Below are positions 1-10,556 of a stretch of DNA of 64,000 bases, one piece after another. The stretch is taken from contig MU832546.1 of NCBI GenBank assembly GCA_029204225.1, positions 2,501 through 66,500 of the forward strand, in the 5' to 3' direction. Within the stretch, counting starts at the first letter, position 1, and each line of letters starts with the position of its first letter. The notes below the pieces were generated by a model. That model did not search any database. It was not told the origin of the DNA and saw only the letters and a program-made list of their open reading frames with translations. Both the position numbers and the translations under genes were made by a program. Source of the DNA: Diphasiastrum complanatum (taxonomy: Eukaryota > Streptophyta > Lycopodiopsida > Lycopodiales > Lycopodiaceae).

Positions 1-37
1 GCCCATATACTGTACGGGCTACAAAGAGACTAGTAAC

Positions 38-397
38 GTGCTTCACATTGGAGCAGCATGGGAGAGTGAGGAACACAACATCACCCTGCCAATCAAACAC
101 AAGAGATTCGAGGACGAGGCAGCAGTGGTAGATGGAGAATCCGGTGTCAATTTGATCTCCACTACTTTGTATCAAAAGTGGGGTTTACAGGGATTGAAGC
201 CAGCAAGACTCACCATCAAGCTAGCGGATCAATCTTGTGTAAAACCGAAGGGTGAGGTTGTCGATATCCCTATAAAAATAGCAGGCGTGCAGTTTGTGAT
301 CACCTTTGTAGTAATGGATATACCTGAATCTCCATCTGCATACCGTGTTTTACTAGAAAGACCATGGTTGAGGATTGTGCAAATAGTACACAACTAG
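38..397 (+). pseudogene. gypsy protease (retropepsin) fragment
   Basis: The translated segment shows the retropepsin core: VVDGESGVNLIS stands where an Asp-Ser/Thr-Gly active-site loop (often DGGSGVN in plant gypsy elements) is expected, and a later VLLERPWL matches the usual LLGRPWL that ends the fold. An antisense copy of the same region lies at 39.04-39.32 kb. The listed start is a GTG and is not meaningful; the reading frame is open to the left edge region. The in-frame TAG ending it sits where relatives have Trp, so this is a decay mutation rather than a natural end. Confidence 0.8.
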
Positions 398-1194
398 GGT
401 ACGGGAAAACTCACCTTTGAGAACAGAGAGCAGGTTGTAAAGGTCGATCCAACCACATGGGTTGTGAAACCACTTGCACCCAAGGCTGATGTCGAATCAT
501 CCATGATGGATCAAACAATAGATCGCCCAAGGCAAGCCAAGGATGGTCACTACGATTCAGAGACAAATGTCGTGAGATGGGCGGATGCATTAGCAACGAT
601 TGACTGCCAAGCATGTCAATATGAATCAAATCCTGAACCCAACACATCTTCACCCAAGTGTTACACCATGGACACACCAATATTGGAGTGAATATGATAA
701 ACGTAGCATGATTGTTACAAAATCTATTGAGAACCCAGTGGACGATGATTTAGTCTCTTGGCAACATGCTTTGACTTATAACAAGGAGATTGAGCTGACT
801 GATGAGCAGGTTCTACAACACATGGACCCAAAACGTTATGGAATTAAGAAAGTACCAGCTCAACCGTCGCAAAAATCTGCTATGGCGAAAGTCTCAAGGA
901 TAGATCCACCAAGGGCACCTGCGAACAAGAAGAACCAGTTGAAGCAATGCTACAACCAAGTGATCTGATGGAGTGATCTACCCAAAGAAGCTATAGCTAC
1001 AATGGATGTTAATATTCGCAACCACGAGGCGAATGTCACACCAGTTTTGAAGAAAAAACAACAAGGACGAATCCACCGATATGACAAAAAGAGACAAAAA
1101 GAAGGTGTTGGATTCATTGAAGTCAATCAGGATGGACTTTGATACAGCGTCATCCTCTTCTCAGATGACTAAAAATCAAAAGATGACCAGTCGG

Positions 1195-1557
1195 GCTAAG
1201 TTCAATATGCTGAAGGAGGAACTCTATCTCGTTAACAAAACCTGCAACACAGGGAGAATCACTCGATGGCTACTTCTATTGTTAGAGTTTGATTTTTGGA
1301 TAGTAGTCCGCAAGGGAAAATAACACTACATGGCAGATCATGTGTCGTGGATCAAGGGGAAGGAGGTTGCACTCCAACCCAACGATGAGCTGCCTGATGC
1401 TGCCTTATTTTACATAGACACAGTACCGGAGTGGCCTGCCGAGATAATTGAATATCTAATGAGGGGCCAACTAGACAAATCACTACCAAAGGCGGATCAA
1501 CGGAAACTGATTTTGAAAGCTATACCTTATCAGCTGATTGCCGACCAATTGTACTAA
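1195..1557 (+). pseudogene. gypsy RNase H tail and connection segment
   Basis: The peptide around 1230-1320 reads NTGRITRWLLLLLEFDFWIV followed by a basic RKGK, the conserved end of the gypsy RNase H domain. The next frame (1330-1557) begins MADHVSWI, the usual ADxLSR-like segment between RNase H and integrase, and ends just before the integrase zinc-binding region. A stop separates the two. The equivalent part of element F lies on the minus strand at 48.0-48.5 kb. The region is decayed. Confidence 0.75.
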
Positions 1558-1559
1558 AG

Positions 1560-2680
1560 AGGACCAGATGGGATTCTTCGGCGATGTATTCTTCCTCATG
1601 AGGCCACCCAAATCATTTCGCTTTCACATGAAGGCATGGGTGGAGGCCATTTTGCATTCGACATTACGGTTCGCAAGATCTTACAATCAGGATGTTGGTG
1701 GCCAACGATTCATAAGGATACAGAGGAATACCTAAGAAAATGTGATGTGTGCCAAAGGGCAAGGAGACAGACGAGATTGAATTATGACCTTCTGCACCCG
1801 ATCTTAGCCCAAGCACCATTTGAAAAGTGGGGATTGGATTACATTGGTCCAATGCACCCGCAGCAAGAAGTACCCAGCTCGATACATAATCGTAGCCACT
1901 GACTACCTCACCAAGTGGGTCGAAGACAAGGCAGTAAGAGTAGCTGATGCTAGGACCACTGCCAAGTTTCTCTATGAAAATATCATTGTGCATTTTTTTG
2001 GGTGCCCAGTGGAGATAGTCAGTGATCGCAGGAGTCATTTCATCAATGAGACCATCAAGGTCCTGTTGGAGGAATTCTTCATGATCCATAGAACCAGTGC
2101 GCCTTATTATCCTCACGGTAATGGGCAAGAATCATCCAATAAGATCCTGTGTAACGTGCTCACAAAAACAGTTAAAGCTAGCAGATCAGATTGGGAACAC
2201 AAGTTGCATGCTGCTTTGTGGGCATTCATGACAACATATAAGGGAAGCACTGATCAAATGCCATTCCAATTGGTATATGGTCAGGATGTTGTAATGCGAA
2301 TAGAGTTTTTAGTTCCTTCATTAAGGATTGCCACAATGCAATGCCTTGATGAATCCAGATCTCTACAATTACGCCACGAAGCTCTGCATAAGCTCTGTGA
2401 AACACGGTTACTAGTTGTGCATGCACTGGTAGCTGGAAAGGAAAGACGCAAAGCATGGCATGATCGCAGGTTACAAAAGAAGGATCTTCGCTTCGGAGAT
2501 CTAGTCCTGATGTATAAAACCAAGACGATCAAGGGGAAATTAAAATTCACAAGCGAAGGTCCTTATCGGATCAAAGAAATTTTTAATCATGGAGCCATAA
2601 ATCTAGAGAAGCTAGATGGGACACCTTTCGACACACCCATCAACGGTAGCCAGTTGCACAAGTACTGGCCACCGCAGTGA
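1560..2680 (+). pseudogene. gypsy integrase, frameshifted
   Basis: Three overlapping frames cover one integrase. The N-terminal zinc-binding HHCC region is at about 1636-1760 (GGGHF, then WWPTIHKD and CDVCQRA). The catalytic core follows: first Asp in KWGLDYIGP near 1830, second Asp in IVSDR near 2020, and Glu in GNGQESSNK near 2125, where one residue is missing compared with the GNGQAESSNK of the E copy. A basic C-terminal region with the GPYRIKEI motif ends at 2680. Catalytic residues survive but the frame is broken upstream, so a functional protein is unlikely. Confidence 0.85.
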
Positions 2681-2689
2681 GACAGATCC

Positions 2690-5600
2690 AGGTTGGTGGT
2701 GGCATGTTACGAAAAGTTTATCTGTTCGGCCATTACAACTAGATTTTAAACACAAATTGGTCAATTGTTGTCGAGTAACAGATTACATAATACATAATAA
2801 GTTCTTTGGCTTTCTCATTAGTAGTTTTGTAAGTAGGCAAACATAAGATTAATTTAGAGCTTCATGTGCGGTGGTAGCAGAAGCAATGAGCAGACAATCA
2901 GACAAGTCAATTAGATAGTCAGACAGGACGTAGAAAGCATTGCAATACTGACAAGAATTTGAACGCAGAACCATATAGTAGTTTATTTAGATTAAGTATA
3001 ATGAAATATACAAGTCAGGTAATGCAGGTGAGCACAAGATAGTAGCGGGCAGACCCTCGTGCTCACAAAGCTAATTACGATCTGTAAAAGTTATGAACTT
3101 ATTTTTGACAATCCGTCTGAAGAAAGAATCGATGGCCTTCTTTTCTTGTTTACAAGGGAAGGCCATGGGCTTTGGAGTATAGAGGGCATTGTGCCCATAA
3201 AGCCTGTAGGCTTTTGAGAATTATTTTGATAGAGCTCATGGACTTTGCAACATAGATCTCTTTATGAACGCCAAGTGTTATCTTCTCACACATGGTGAGT
3301 TGGTGTATCATGCTGAGTTGGGGGCTCGCCCACCTAGGTTTGATTCTATGTGATCCCACAAGCTTATAATACCAAAAAGAATACTTACCAATACTGTAGA
3401 AAAGAGCCAAGAAAGAATGTTGCCTATAATTTTCATGCTAGGTAGAAGCCTAAGTGTAAGGCTTTCAAATCTTTTAGGCCTCTAATTGAGGGCAATATGG
3501 CCTATAAAATTTTGAAGCTCTCTTTGTAAGCCTTTGACACTCCTTATAGGGTTAAAGCCCTCCTCATAGGCTTCGTTAACCCTCACTTTAAGCTAATTTA
3601 CATTGGAAAGTAGTTGAAAAGGGGGCCCCGATTGATAATTGAAATCATGACCAAAGATTCCAACAATGTTGAACTTTGTACTAATATTATTTGTTTATGC
3701 CATATTAAAGTTTAACATAAAGGCTAAATATTGGACATTTGTCAAAATAAAGGCATTTTTGAACAAAATTAGAAAAGTTTTACTAAGGAAATTCTTTTGT
3801 TTAGTCTTTCAAATAATGTTTGTAAAACCTTGTAGATAACTATATTGATATCATTTTGAAAGGTACTGGTGCCTTTGGAACTTCAACACAAGTATGTACA
3901 ACTCCCCCCATGTGACATCCTATGTGGAAGGGTTTAGCTAATTTAACACACGAGGTCCCATGTGACATAATGTGTGGATGGGCTGGGGCACCTCAACACA
4001 CGAGGATCCACCAACCTTTGAATATGTCACATGTAAACATCAAGCCACAACTTGGGAGGCACTCTTCCTCAACCTTTTAGCTTGTTCCATGGTAAGTATT
4101 AAGCTACCACTTCAGTGATTTCATCTAGGAGGCCAACAAGTGGGAAAGGGCCCAAATACTCTCCATCTTAAGAAGTTGAAGTGCCTCCAATTGTGTACAT
4201 GAGGGGGGACTTATGGGTGGTACTTATCTCAATGTGGCATGTTATGTTGCAAAATAATGGATGCCAACATGGGCACTTGTACAGCTCACCAAGTGTGGGT
4301 GGGACCATGGTCTCCTATCAAATGAAATGCTTTACCACCTTATCCATATTGTTAGGGGGTAAAATGGATCTCTAATAACTTCACCCAAATTTCCATCATG
4401 ATCGTCTATAGGTATTAAGTGTGACTCAACTGGTGGAATCACATTGATTTAAAATTTCATCAAAGCTATGGAAACCAATCCCTTAATACACACAATTGGA
4501 AATGTATTCATTCTATTTAAGAAAATTGCATACATGTATTAAGCACATAACTCTTACTTATATGTTGGAAACATGAAATTTTGTAACGATAGATCTTTAG
4601 TGACAATTTGTATTGGTCAACGCATCTTGATGTGTTGCTAACTCAGTGAAAATCCATAGTTATTTCAATGAAACCTATATGTTGATCCAATAGACTCATA
4701 ATCGGAAGTTCAACTCTTACTTGACTTAGGCACTACATATTTCTGGCACTCACAATCGACCCACTATGGTATCTCTAAACTGCAATTTATCAAATCTTAG
4801 GCACATGGAGTTCCTTGATTCAAACACTATGTTCCAAAACTTGAGATTGTAGTACTTTTCTCCTTAAAAACGATTCAACATATACTCAAATCATCATCGC
4901 TTGCTAGTTGAGAGGGGTCTAATTGGCAAAGAGTTTCCAATTTGTGTTCTTAATGCATCGTGATAGCAACAAAATAAAGTTGTTGGAAGATCCTCAAAAC
5001 AAATTTTTGATATCAAGCATGATGCCTCCTCACAACTTTGCAGCAAGAAACGATGGGGTCTCAAATTATCAATTTTGTAAATATGTAATTACATAAGTTA
5101 GTCACCACCTAACAATGTATTTTGAACTTTTGCACCCCAACAAAATAATATGCCAATTAAGTTACTTTGTATAGTAACATAAATTGCACGTTGAAGCGCC
5201 CTTTTTGTATTAATCATCCTAAGAAGTTGAAAGCACACTTCTCCAAGCACATAGGGAACTTCTAGTGTGGATATGCAATAAGAAAAAAATCAAAAGTTTG
5301 TAAAAGTCAAGGTGTTTGCAAAATTGAATAAAAAGTGAATATCTTAGATCTTTTAATTAAGAGGGAAAAACTTAGTGAAGTGGCCAATAAGACATTGGAA
5401 CCTATTGTGAGAAGGACCCAACTATATAAGCCCTATTTCTCTTTGTATTTTGTGTGCGTCATCTCATTTGTCAAATGCAAGCTAATGAATTTCCCCAAAA
5501 GGTGATGTGAGGATGGGAATGCTTGATGTGATTTTGAATATTCTTCCTTTTTTTTGTCTTGTTTATTCTTTCATACAATTTAATACGATAGATAGAAAAC

Positions 5601-6380
5601 ACTCTCTTTTGTTTTGATTTTCATAGTATGTTGAATGTGTGGAACACATTGTTCATGAGCTCGTTCTCTTTTGCTTTCGACTTGCTAAGTGTAACCCAAT
5701 GTGTTGCATTGAAATCTATGTAGGTGTAGGACCCACTCATGATCTACGTACATCTAGTGGATAATTGAGTCAATGATTTGAAGGCGTTTGAAGCGGCCTT
5801 GCCCACATACTGCAATGAAGCTATTTCCCTCCTTCTAAGCACTTTAATTCTCATTTGTTTGGTGTTAGTTGCATCATGGAGAGGACATTAGGCTATATAC
5901 GTAAGTAGATCAGTTTTCTTTCAGACAAGAAGGCCATTGAGTCATATGAGAAATTGGTGAAAGTGGCTTCGAAGTGACCAAGCCCTAAAGGAAATCTATC
6001 AAGTTTAGTACATTGTAGTATCGATGCATATTAGTCTTCTATTGTCTCTTTCCTTGTTAATAATCCATCTTTCAAGAGATAGTGGACAACTACTTTGATG
6101 GAATGACTCATGTTGCTTTTTTCCACTTTTGATAGTGTTGAGTGAACTTCATTCTCAAACACATTTTTCTCATTGGATGGATCTCCTACTACACCATACT
6201 ATTCTTACCCATGAATTTGCCAAACCCTTCTTGTCTCTAGTTCAGTTTAGATGTACTATAAGAATATGGAGTGTGAAAAAATGGAACAATAAATTTGGCG
6301 CCATTGCCAAGAAAAGCGCATTACGTCGTATAGGTCATCACTTTTAGGAATTTTTATTGGGTATATCGCTGCCATAGAAT
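2690..6380. other. intergenic, no gene recognised
   Basis: AT-rich sequence with only short chance ORFs. A small local duplication around 3890-4020 repeats a motif built on cacgaggtcccatgtgacat. A TATA-like stretch (ctatataag) lies near 5424. At 6296-6311 the sequence tggcgccattgccaag resembles the gypsy primer-binding site family (compare 37,785), so part of this stretch may be a decayed 5' LTR, but no matching second LTR was found. Confidence 0.5.
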
Positions 6381-6385
6381 GCTTT

Positions 6386-7525
6386 AAAGCATGAGCTTAA
6401 AATTGTTGGCATAGTTTTTAAGATCTTAGGGTGATACCCCACCTATAGTTAGTGTGGCAATTTAGTAAAGAAAATACCGAACTTTGTTAGTGCCTATAGG
6501 TGATTAGGGCCCAATTGCCAACATAATCCCAATGGTTAAAGGTTAATGAATTCCAACTAGCTCTAGCATGGCCTCATCCTTCCTCGTTAATTCGACCCAT
6601 TATTCAGTAATGGAGAAAATGAACAACAACAACAAGATAATTGATGTGAATTTGTCATCCTACCACAAATTTGAGAAGAAGAGCTTGAGCTGGTGAGCTC
6701 CAAAGCATAAGTTAGCTGAGAATTTTCAACAATCTCATCAACAAACATTATTGCATGGGTGGGAGCCCAAAAAAGTGTAAAGCCTAGCACTTAGGACTTT
6801 ACTAGATGTAGATATTTTTTTTGTTGACACTTTTTTGAATGCTCACCATTTATGAATCTATTTATGGTAAAAGTGCATGAGCTTTATTGAATTTATGTAC
6901 TTTTTCTAACAAGCCCATGATCTTTATGGCCAACAATGCCCCTTATGCTTTCAAAGCCCGTTGTCTTTTTGTGTAAAGGAGGACAACTATGCGAATATGA
7001 AAAACAAGCTCAAAATTGTTAGCTTGCTATTTATGGTCTCCAGGTGGCCTCACCGGTAGTTAGTGCAGGTGTTATGTAAGCTAAACCTTATTAATGCTAA
7101 TGGGTGACTATAAGGGCCCCATTGCCAACATAATCCCAATACTTCAAGGCTAGCATATTCCAGCTCACCTTGGAATGGCTCCACGTCTTCCCCAATGATT
7201 GCACCTATTATTCAACAGTGGACAAAAGGAGTAGCAAAGCAAGATGTTGTGGAGCATATGTACATTTATGATGGATTTGAGAAGAAGAACTTAAGATGCG
7301 TTGTGAAGAAGCAACTATCTTCGACTTTCCAACAATTTCATCAACAAACATTCTTGCCTTGAGCAAGGACCCAAAAAGGTGTAAAGCCTAACGGACCCAA
7401 AAAGGTGTAAAGCCTAACACTTGGGATTTTGCTAGGAGTACAAATGGCATGCAAAAAATTTTGTTGACAATTTTAAACATGTGCCATATATGAACTGACT
7501 TATGGTTCAAAGTGCATTGTCGACT
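6386..7525. repeat. diverged tandem duplication, ~500 bp units
   Basis: Two similar blocks start at about 6386 and 7003. Both contain, in order, an aaaattgttagc-like start, tagttagtg, the shared attgccaacataatccca, a sequence near gagaagaag, catcaacaaacatt, and aaggtgtaaagccta. The offset is about 617 bp and identity looks to be roughly 70 percent by eye. No coding capacity was recognised. It is probably an old duplication of unidentified repeat sequence. Confidence 0.7.
7367..7418. repeat. 26 bp perfect tandem repeat (2 copies)
   Basis: The 26 bp unit beginning ggacccaaaaaggtgtaaag occurs twice without spacer at 7367-7392 and 7393-7418. It lies inside the second unit of the larger duplication; the first unit has a single copy, so the 26 bp doubling is later. 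Confidence 0.9.
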
Positions 7526-7559
7526 AAGGGTAGGGCAAAAGGGATTAACCAGGCTACTA

Positions 7560-7920
7560 AAGCCACTTTCAATATCTCCAAGATCAAAACTATAATACTG
7601 GTTCCAAAAGACACATAGGGAACATATGGTGGATCAAACCTACCCCGCCAACTCTAGATCGAACAGATCTAAGCCCCAAGCCATGGACCACTAGTAATAG
7701 ATCACAATGTAGGAGAAATGTCAATCTAGTAGCATGTCATCAATCAAGATGATGTCATGGAGAAACTTATGGGTAGATTTATACCCTCCAAGGCTCCACC
7801 CCATCCAAGAAGGATCCGAGGCACATCAGTAGGACACATTAATAGCCTAACTGGGCCTGGTGTTGGGGCCCTCATGGTATTAAATCACAATTAATGATTT
7901 GGAGGCCTAAAACCCATGAC
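7560..7920. repeat. diverged LTR relic related to element C LTRs
   Basis: Blocks shared with the C LTRs at 29,977 and 35,896 occur in the same order: gggaac followed by atggtggatcaaac, then a gatcgaacagatcta-like stretch, agccccaagccatgga, and later ataccctccaaggc. Identity is low and the ends are not defined, so it is an old copy, possibly a solo LTR. No coding sequence was found around it. Confidence 0.5.
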
Positions 7921-7924
7921 GTTG

Positions 7925-9120
7925 GATGTACGTTCAACAACGTACATGTGCATTTAGGCTATTGTATTATCAATGATCTCTTTTGTAAGAGCACTGTGTG
8001 ACAAACCACAGCGCGCGTCGGCGCAAGAGAAGCTATGTCTCTCACGAATAATGTCAAATTGTCTCGCTTACTAGCGGACTTCTTGGACATCGGCTGGCAC
8101 TTCTATGCCTAGCTCAAATTGGTATTCAACCAATTTGATGTTTAACCGATTCTCTCATCTTCAATCTGCTTATATGGATGGAGAGAGAAAGGGTTTAATC
8201 TAATCAGTGATTACAAGAATGGCTGGCTAGGCACGTTCTAAGGGTGCTTGGTTTGTCGTCGCCATCGACCGTGGAGATGGTAGTCCTCCTGGTACGTGGC
8301 TTGATCACCTTTGTACTTGGAGCGTGAAGATCTGCCAACTTTCGGTCTTTGGGTGTTGTTTCGCCTTCTCCTTTGAGCTCCTTCACTCTTCGAACATCTG
8401 ACCTTCGTCTTCAAGTGTCCTTCAGCTGAAACCGTTACGTGGCAGTTATGGTTTTGTATTTGGGCAGTTCCCTTGTAGTTCTGCAGACTCGAACTCGAAA
8501 GCTAACAAAGCTTTGTGGGTAGAAACATTTAGTTTCTTCAAAATGATCACTTTGAAAAATACAAATGCCTACTTCATTTTATCATTCGAATTTCATAAAT
8601 GCAAACGCCTACTACCTTTCATAATTCTCATGTGAGAATAAGCCATATATAACCCATTATGCAATGGAAGCCATTGCGAGCAGAAGACATTATGCTAAAT
8701 AAGGACTCCCAAACTTTTAGTTGAGGCTTGGAGCCTAAAGTTTTAGGGAGTTTGAACCCAAGGTAGAATATCGTATGCCCGACAACTTCCATAATACATA
8801 ACTAACTCCATAGCTAATGAGTAGGACAAATGTTATATCATAGGATCCAAGTTGAAAGAAGAGGAGCCTTGCACTGCTCTGAAGCGAGAGTAGTTTCAAC
8901 ATGGTGAATCAATATTTGCCATGTGGCTGGAACGTTAAATAAATGACATTTAATTACAAGTTTAAAGCTATCCCATAAGCAAACAAAATGATAACTATTG
9001 CCGACGAGGGCTCAAAATCCATTCAAAAGTATTTAAAAAAGAAAAACAATATTAAAAAAATAATTAATAAAAAATAAAAACTGCAGTCTAATGTTGAAAG
9101 TCACCGCCGACAACTCAGCT
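7925..9120. other. intergenic, no gene recognised
   Basis: No supported ORF or repeat family. The short minus-strand ORF at 8204-8386 has no recognisable features. AT-rich runs occur near 9040-9080. Confidence 0.5.
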
Positions 9121-9122
9121 TT

Positions 9123-9450
9123 AAGCAAATCATCACAATAACTCACCCTTGTCACGAAAATCCATTTTCCATCATCAATAAACATATTTGCGGTTTACAT
9201 CAATTGCTTGAGTGCTTGAAGAGGCATGATTCTAGGCTCCATTCTTGAGCCACCTCCTTCCTCCTTCTGTGGATTAATGTACAGATCTAGTTTCACATGT
9301 CAACCATATTTTGGCCAACTTTAAAAAATCATCACAATAGCTTACTCCTATCCTGAGAATCCATTTTCCATCATTAATACATATACCTCCAGTTTCCATC
9401 AATTGCTTGAGTGCTTGAGCAAGCATGATTTCAAGCCCCATTCTTGAGCC
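9123..9450. repeat. ~130 bp direct duplication, 199 bp offset
   Basis: Two similar blocks, about 9123-9250 and 9322-9450, share atcatcacaata, then aatccattttccatcat, then catcaattgcttgagtgctt and ccattcttgagcc. It adjoins the minisatellite upstream of the kinase gene. Confidence 0.75.
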
Positions 9451-9484
9451 GCACAGGGCTCATTGGCTTGGTCCAAATGGATAT

Positions 9485-9812
9485 GAATGCCATTAAGCCA
9501 GAGGTTGAGGAGGAGGAGAAATTTCGAAGGAAGTCCTAAGTCACAGTGCCATGGAGCTAGAGGCTGAGGAGGAGGAGAAGCTAAAAACTTGGAAAGGAGT
9601 CTTGAATGGATCTCAAAGTGCCATGGAGCCACAGGTTGAGGAGGAGGAGGAGAAAACTTGGAAGGGAGTCTTGAATGAATGTGAGTGCCATTAAACTATA
9701 TTAGGAGTAGGAGTATGAGAAAACTTGGAAGGGAGTCTTGAATGGGATCTCAATGCCATTAAGCTGGAGGAGGAGGATGGGGAGGAAACTTGGAAGGGAG
9801 TGAGTCAATGTG
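9485..9812. repeat. minisatellite, about five 62-71 bp units
   Basis: Five imperfect units begin near 9485, 9547, 9618, 9685 and 9751. Each starts with (a/g)tgccat and contains a gaggaggaggag block; later units carry aacttggaagggagtcttga. Purine-rich on the plus strand. It ends about 750 bp upstream of the SnRK2 start codon, so it may lie in the distal promoter; function is unknown. Confidence 0.8.
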
Positions 9813-10095
9813 GCAGCTTGTAAGTTGAGGCAAACCGTGCTGGATGGGAGAGGTTCCACGTGGTACAAGACGCGTGTGTAGGAGGGTGATAGAGAATAAT
9901 AGTCGTGATATAATTATAATTATAAGAATGGGAGGGTAGGGCATGCTTTGGCCCACATGGGATTTAAATTTTAATTTTTACAGAGGAGGAACAAAGGAAA
10001 GAAGTAGCAAAGAAGAAGAAGTAGCAGTAAATGAGTGAGGAGAGTCGTGTCCTTTTGGAGGTCACTCATAATTAAGCAGAACAAGCAAAGCAAAG

Positions 10096-10203
10096 CAAAA
10101 ACTATCAGAGGCAGCAGCAGCAGCAATAGAAGAATAGGATCGATCTAGCAAAAACTATATTAGGCAGCAGCAACAGCGGCAATAGAAGAATAGGATCGAT
10201 TGA
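10096..10203 (+). repeat. 53 bp tandem duplication in SnRK2 5' region
   Basis: Two units start with caaaaactat at 10096 and 10149. Each contains a CAG-type block (gcagcagca) and then aatagaagaataggatcgat. The position, 350-460 bp upstream of the ATG, suggests the 5' UTR or proximal promoter. Confidence 0.8.
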
Positions 10204-10556
10204 TAGATCCATGTGCTCTTGCAGTATCTTACTGATCGCTTGCCTTGCCCATCAATAGAAGTTGTCATAGCAGTAAGTGGGTAGTGGGTTGTTGATAGCA
10301 TCTCTGGGTAGAGTAGTTTGCTTGTTTGCTTTTGCTTTGGTGTTTGCTGATCCGATCCTCATGTGGGCAGGAGCTGGATTTTTTATCGGAATGTGTAGGG
10401 TTGTGAAAGGAAAGTAAAGGGGGCGTTTGTTGGTATGGGGGGTTTCTGCATCCAAGATCCTGTAGCGGCATAGTTGTGGGCGGAGTAGAAGCGAGAGCAT
10501 ATAGCATCGGCGGGATAGTGTGAAGTGATTGAAGGTGTGTTAAAGCAACGCCAAGG

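Larger units (their letters stand above)
1..2680 (+). mobile_element. Ty3/gypsy LTR-retrotransposon pol remnant (A)
   Basis: Protein pieces in gypsy order on the plus strand: retropepsin-like protease, linker, the end of RNase H, then a nearly full integrase. The reverse transcriptase is missing; RNase H tail sequence follows the protease linker after only a few hundred bases, so a large internal deletion is likely. Frames shift several times and a Trp codon has become TAG at about 395. No LTR is recognisable after the integrase stop at 2680, and the left end is outside the window. Its integrase resembles that of element E at 39.3-39.9 kb more closely than that of element F at 28.9-29.8 kb. 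Inactive copy. Confidence 0.88.

Noticed and set aside
6296-6311. Possible gypsy primer-binding site
   Set aside because: Similar to the E primer site, but no LTR end, second LTR or coding sequence could be tied to it; left as a note in the intergenic entry.
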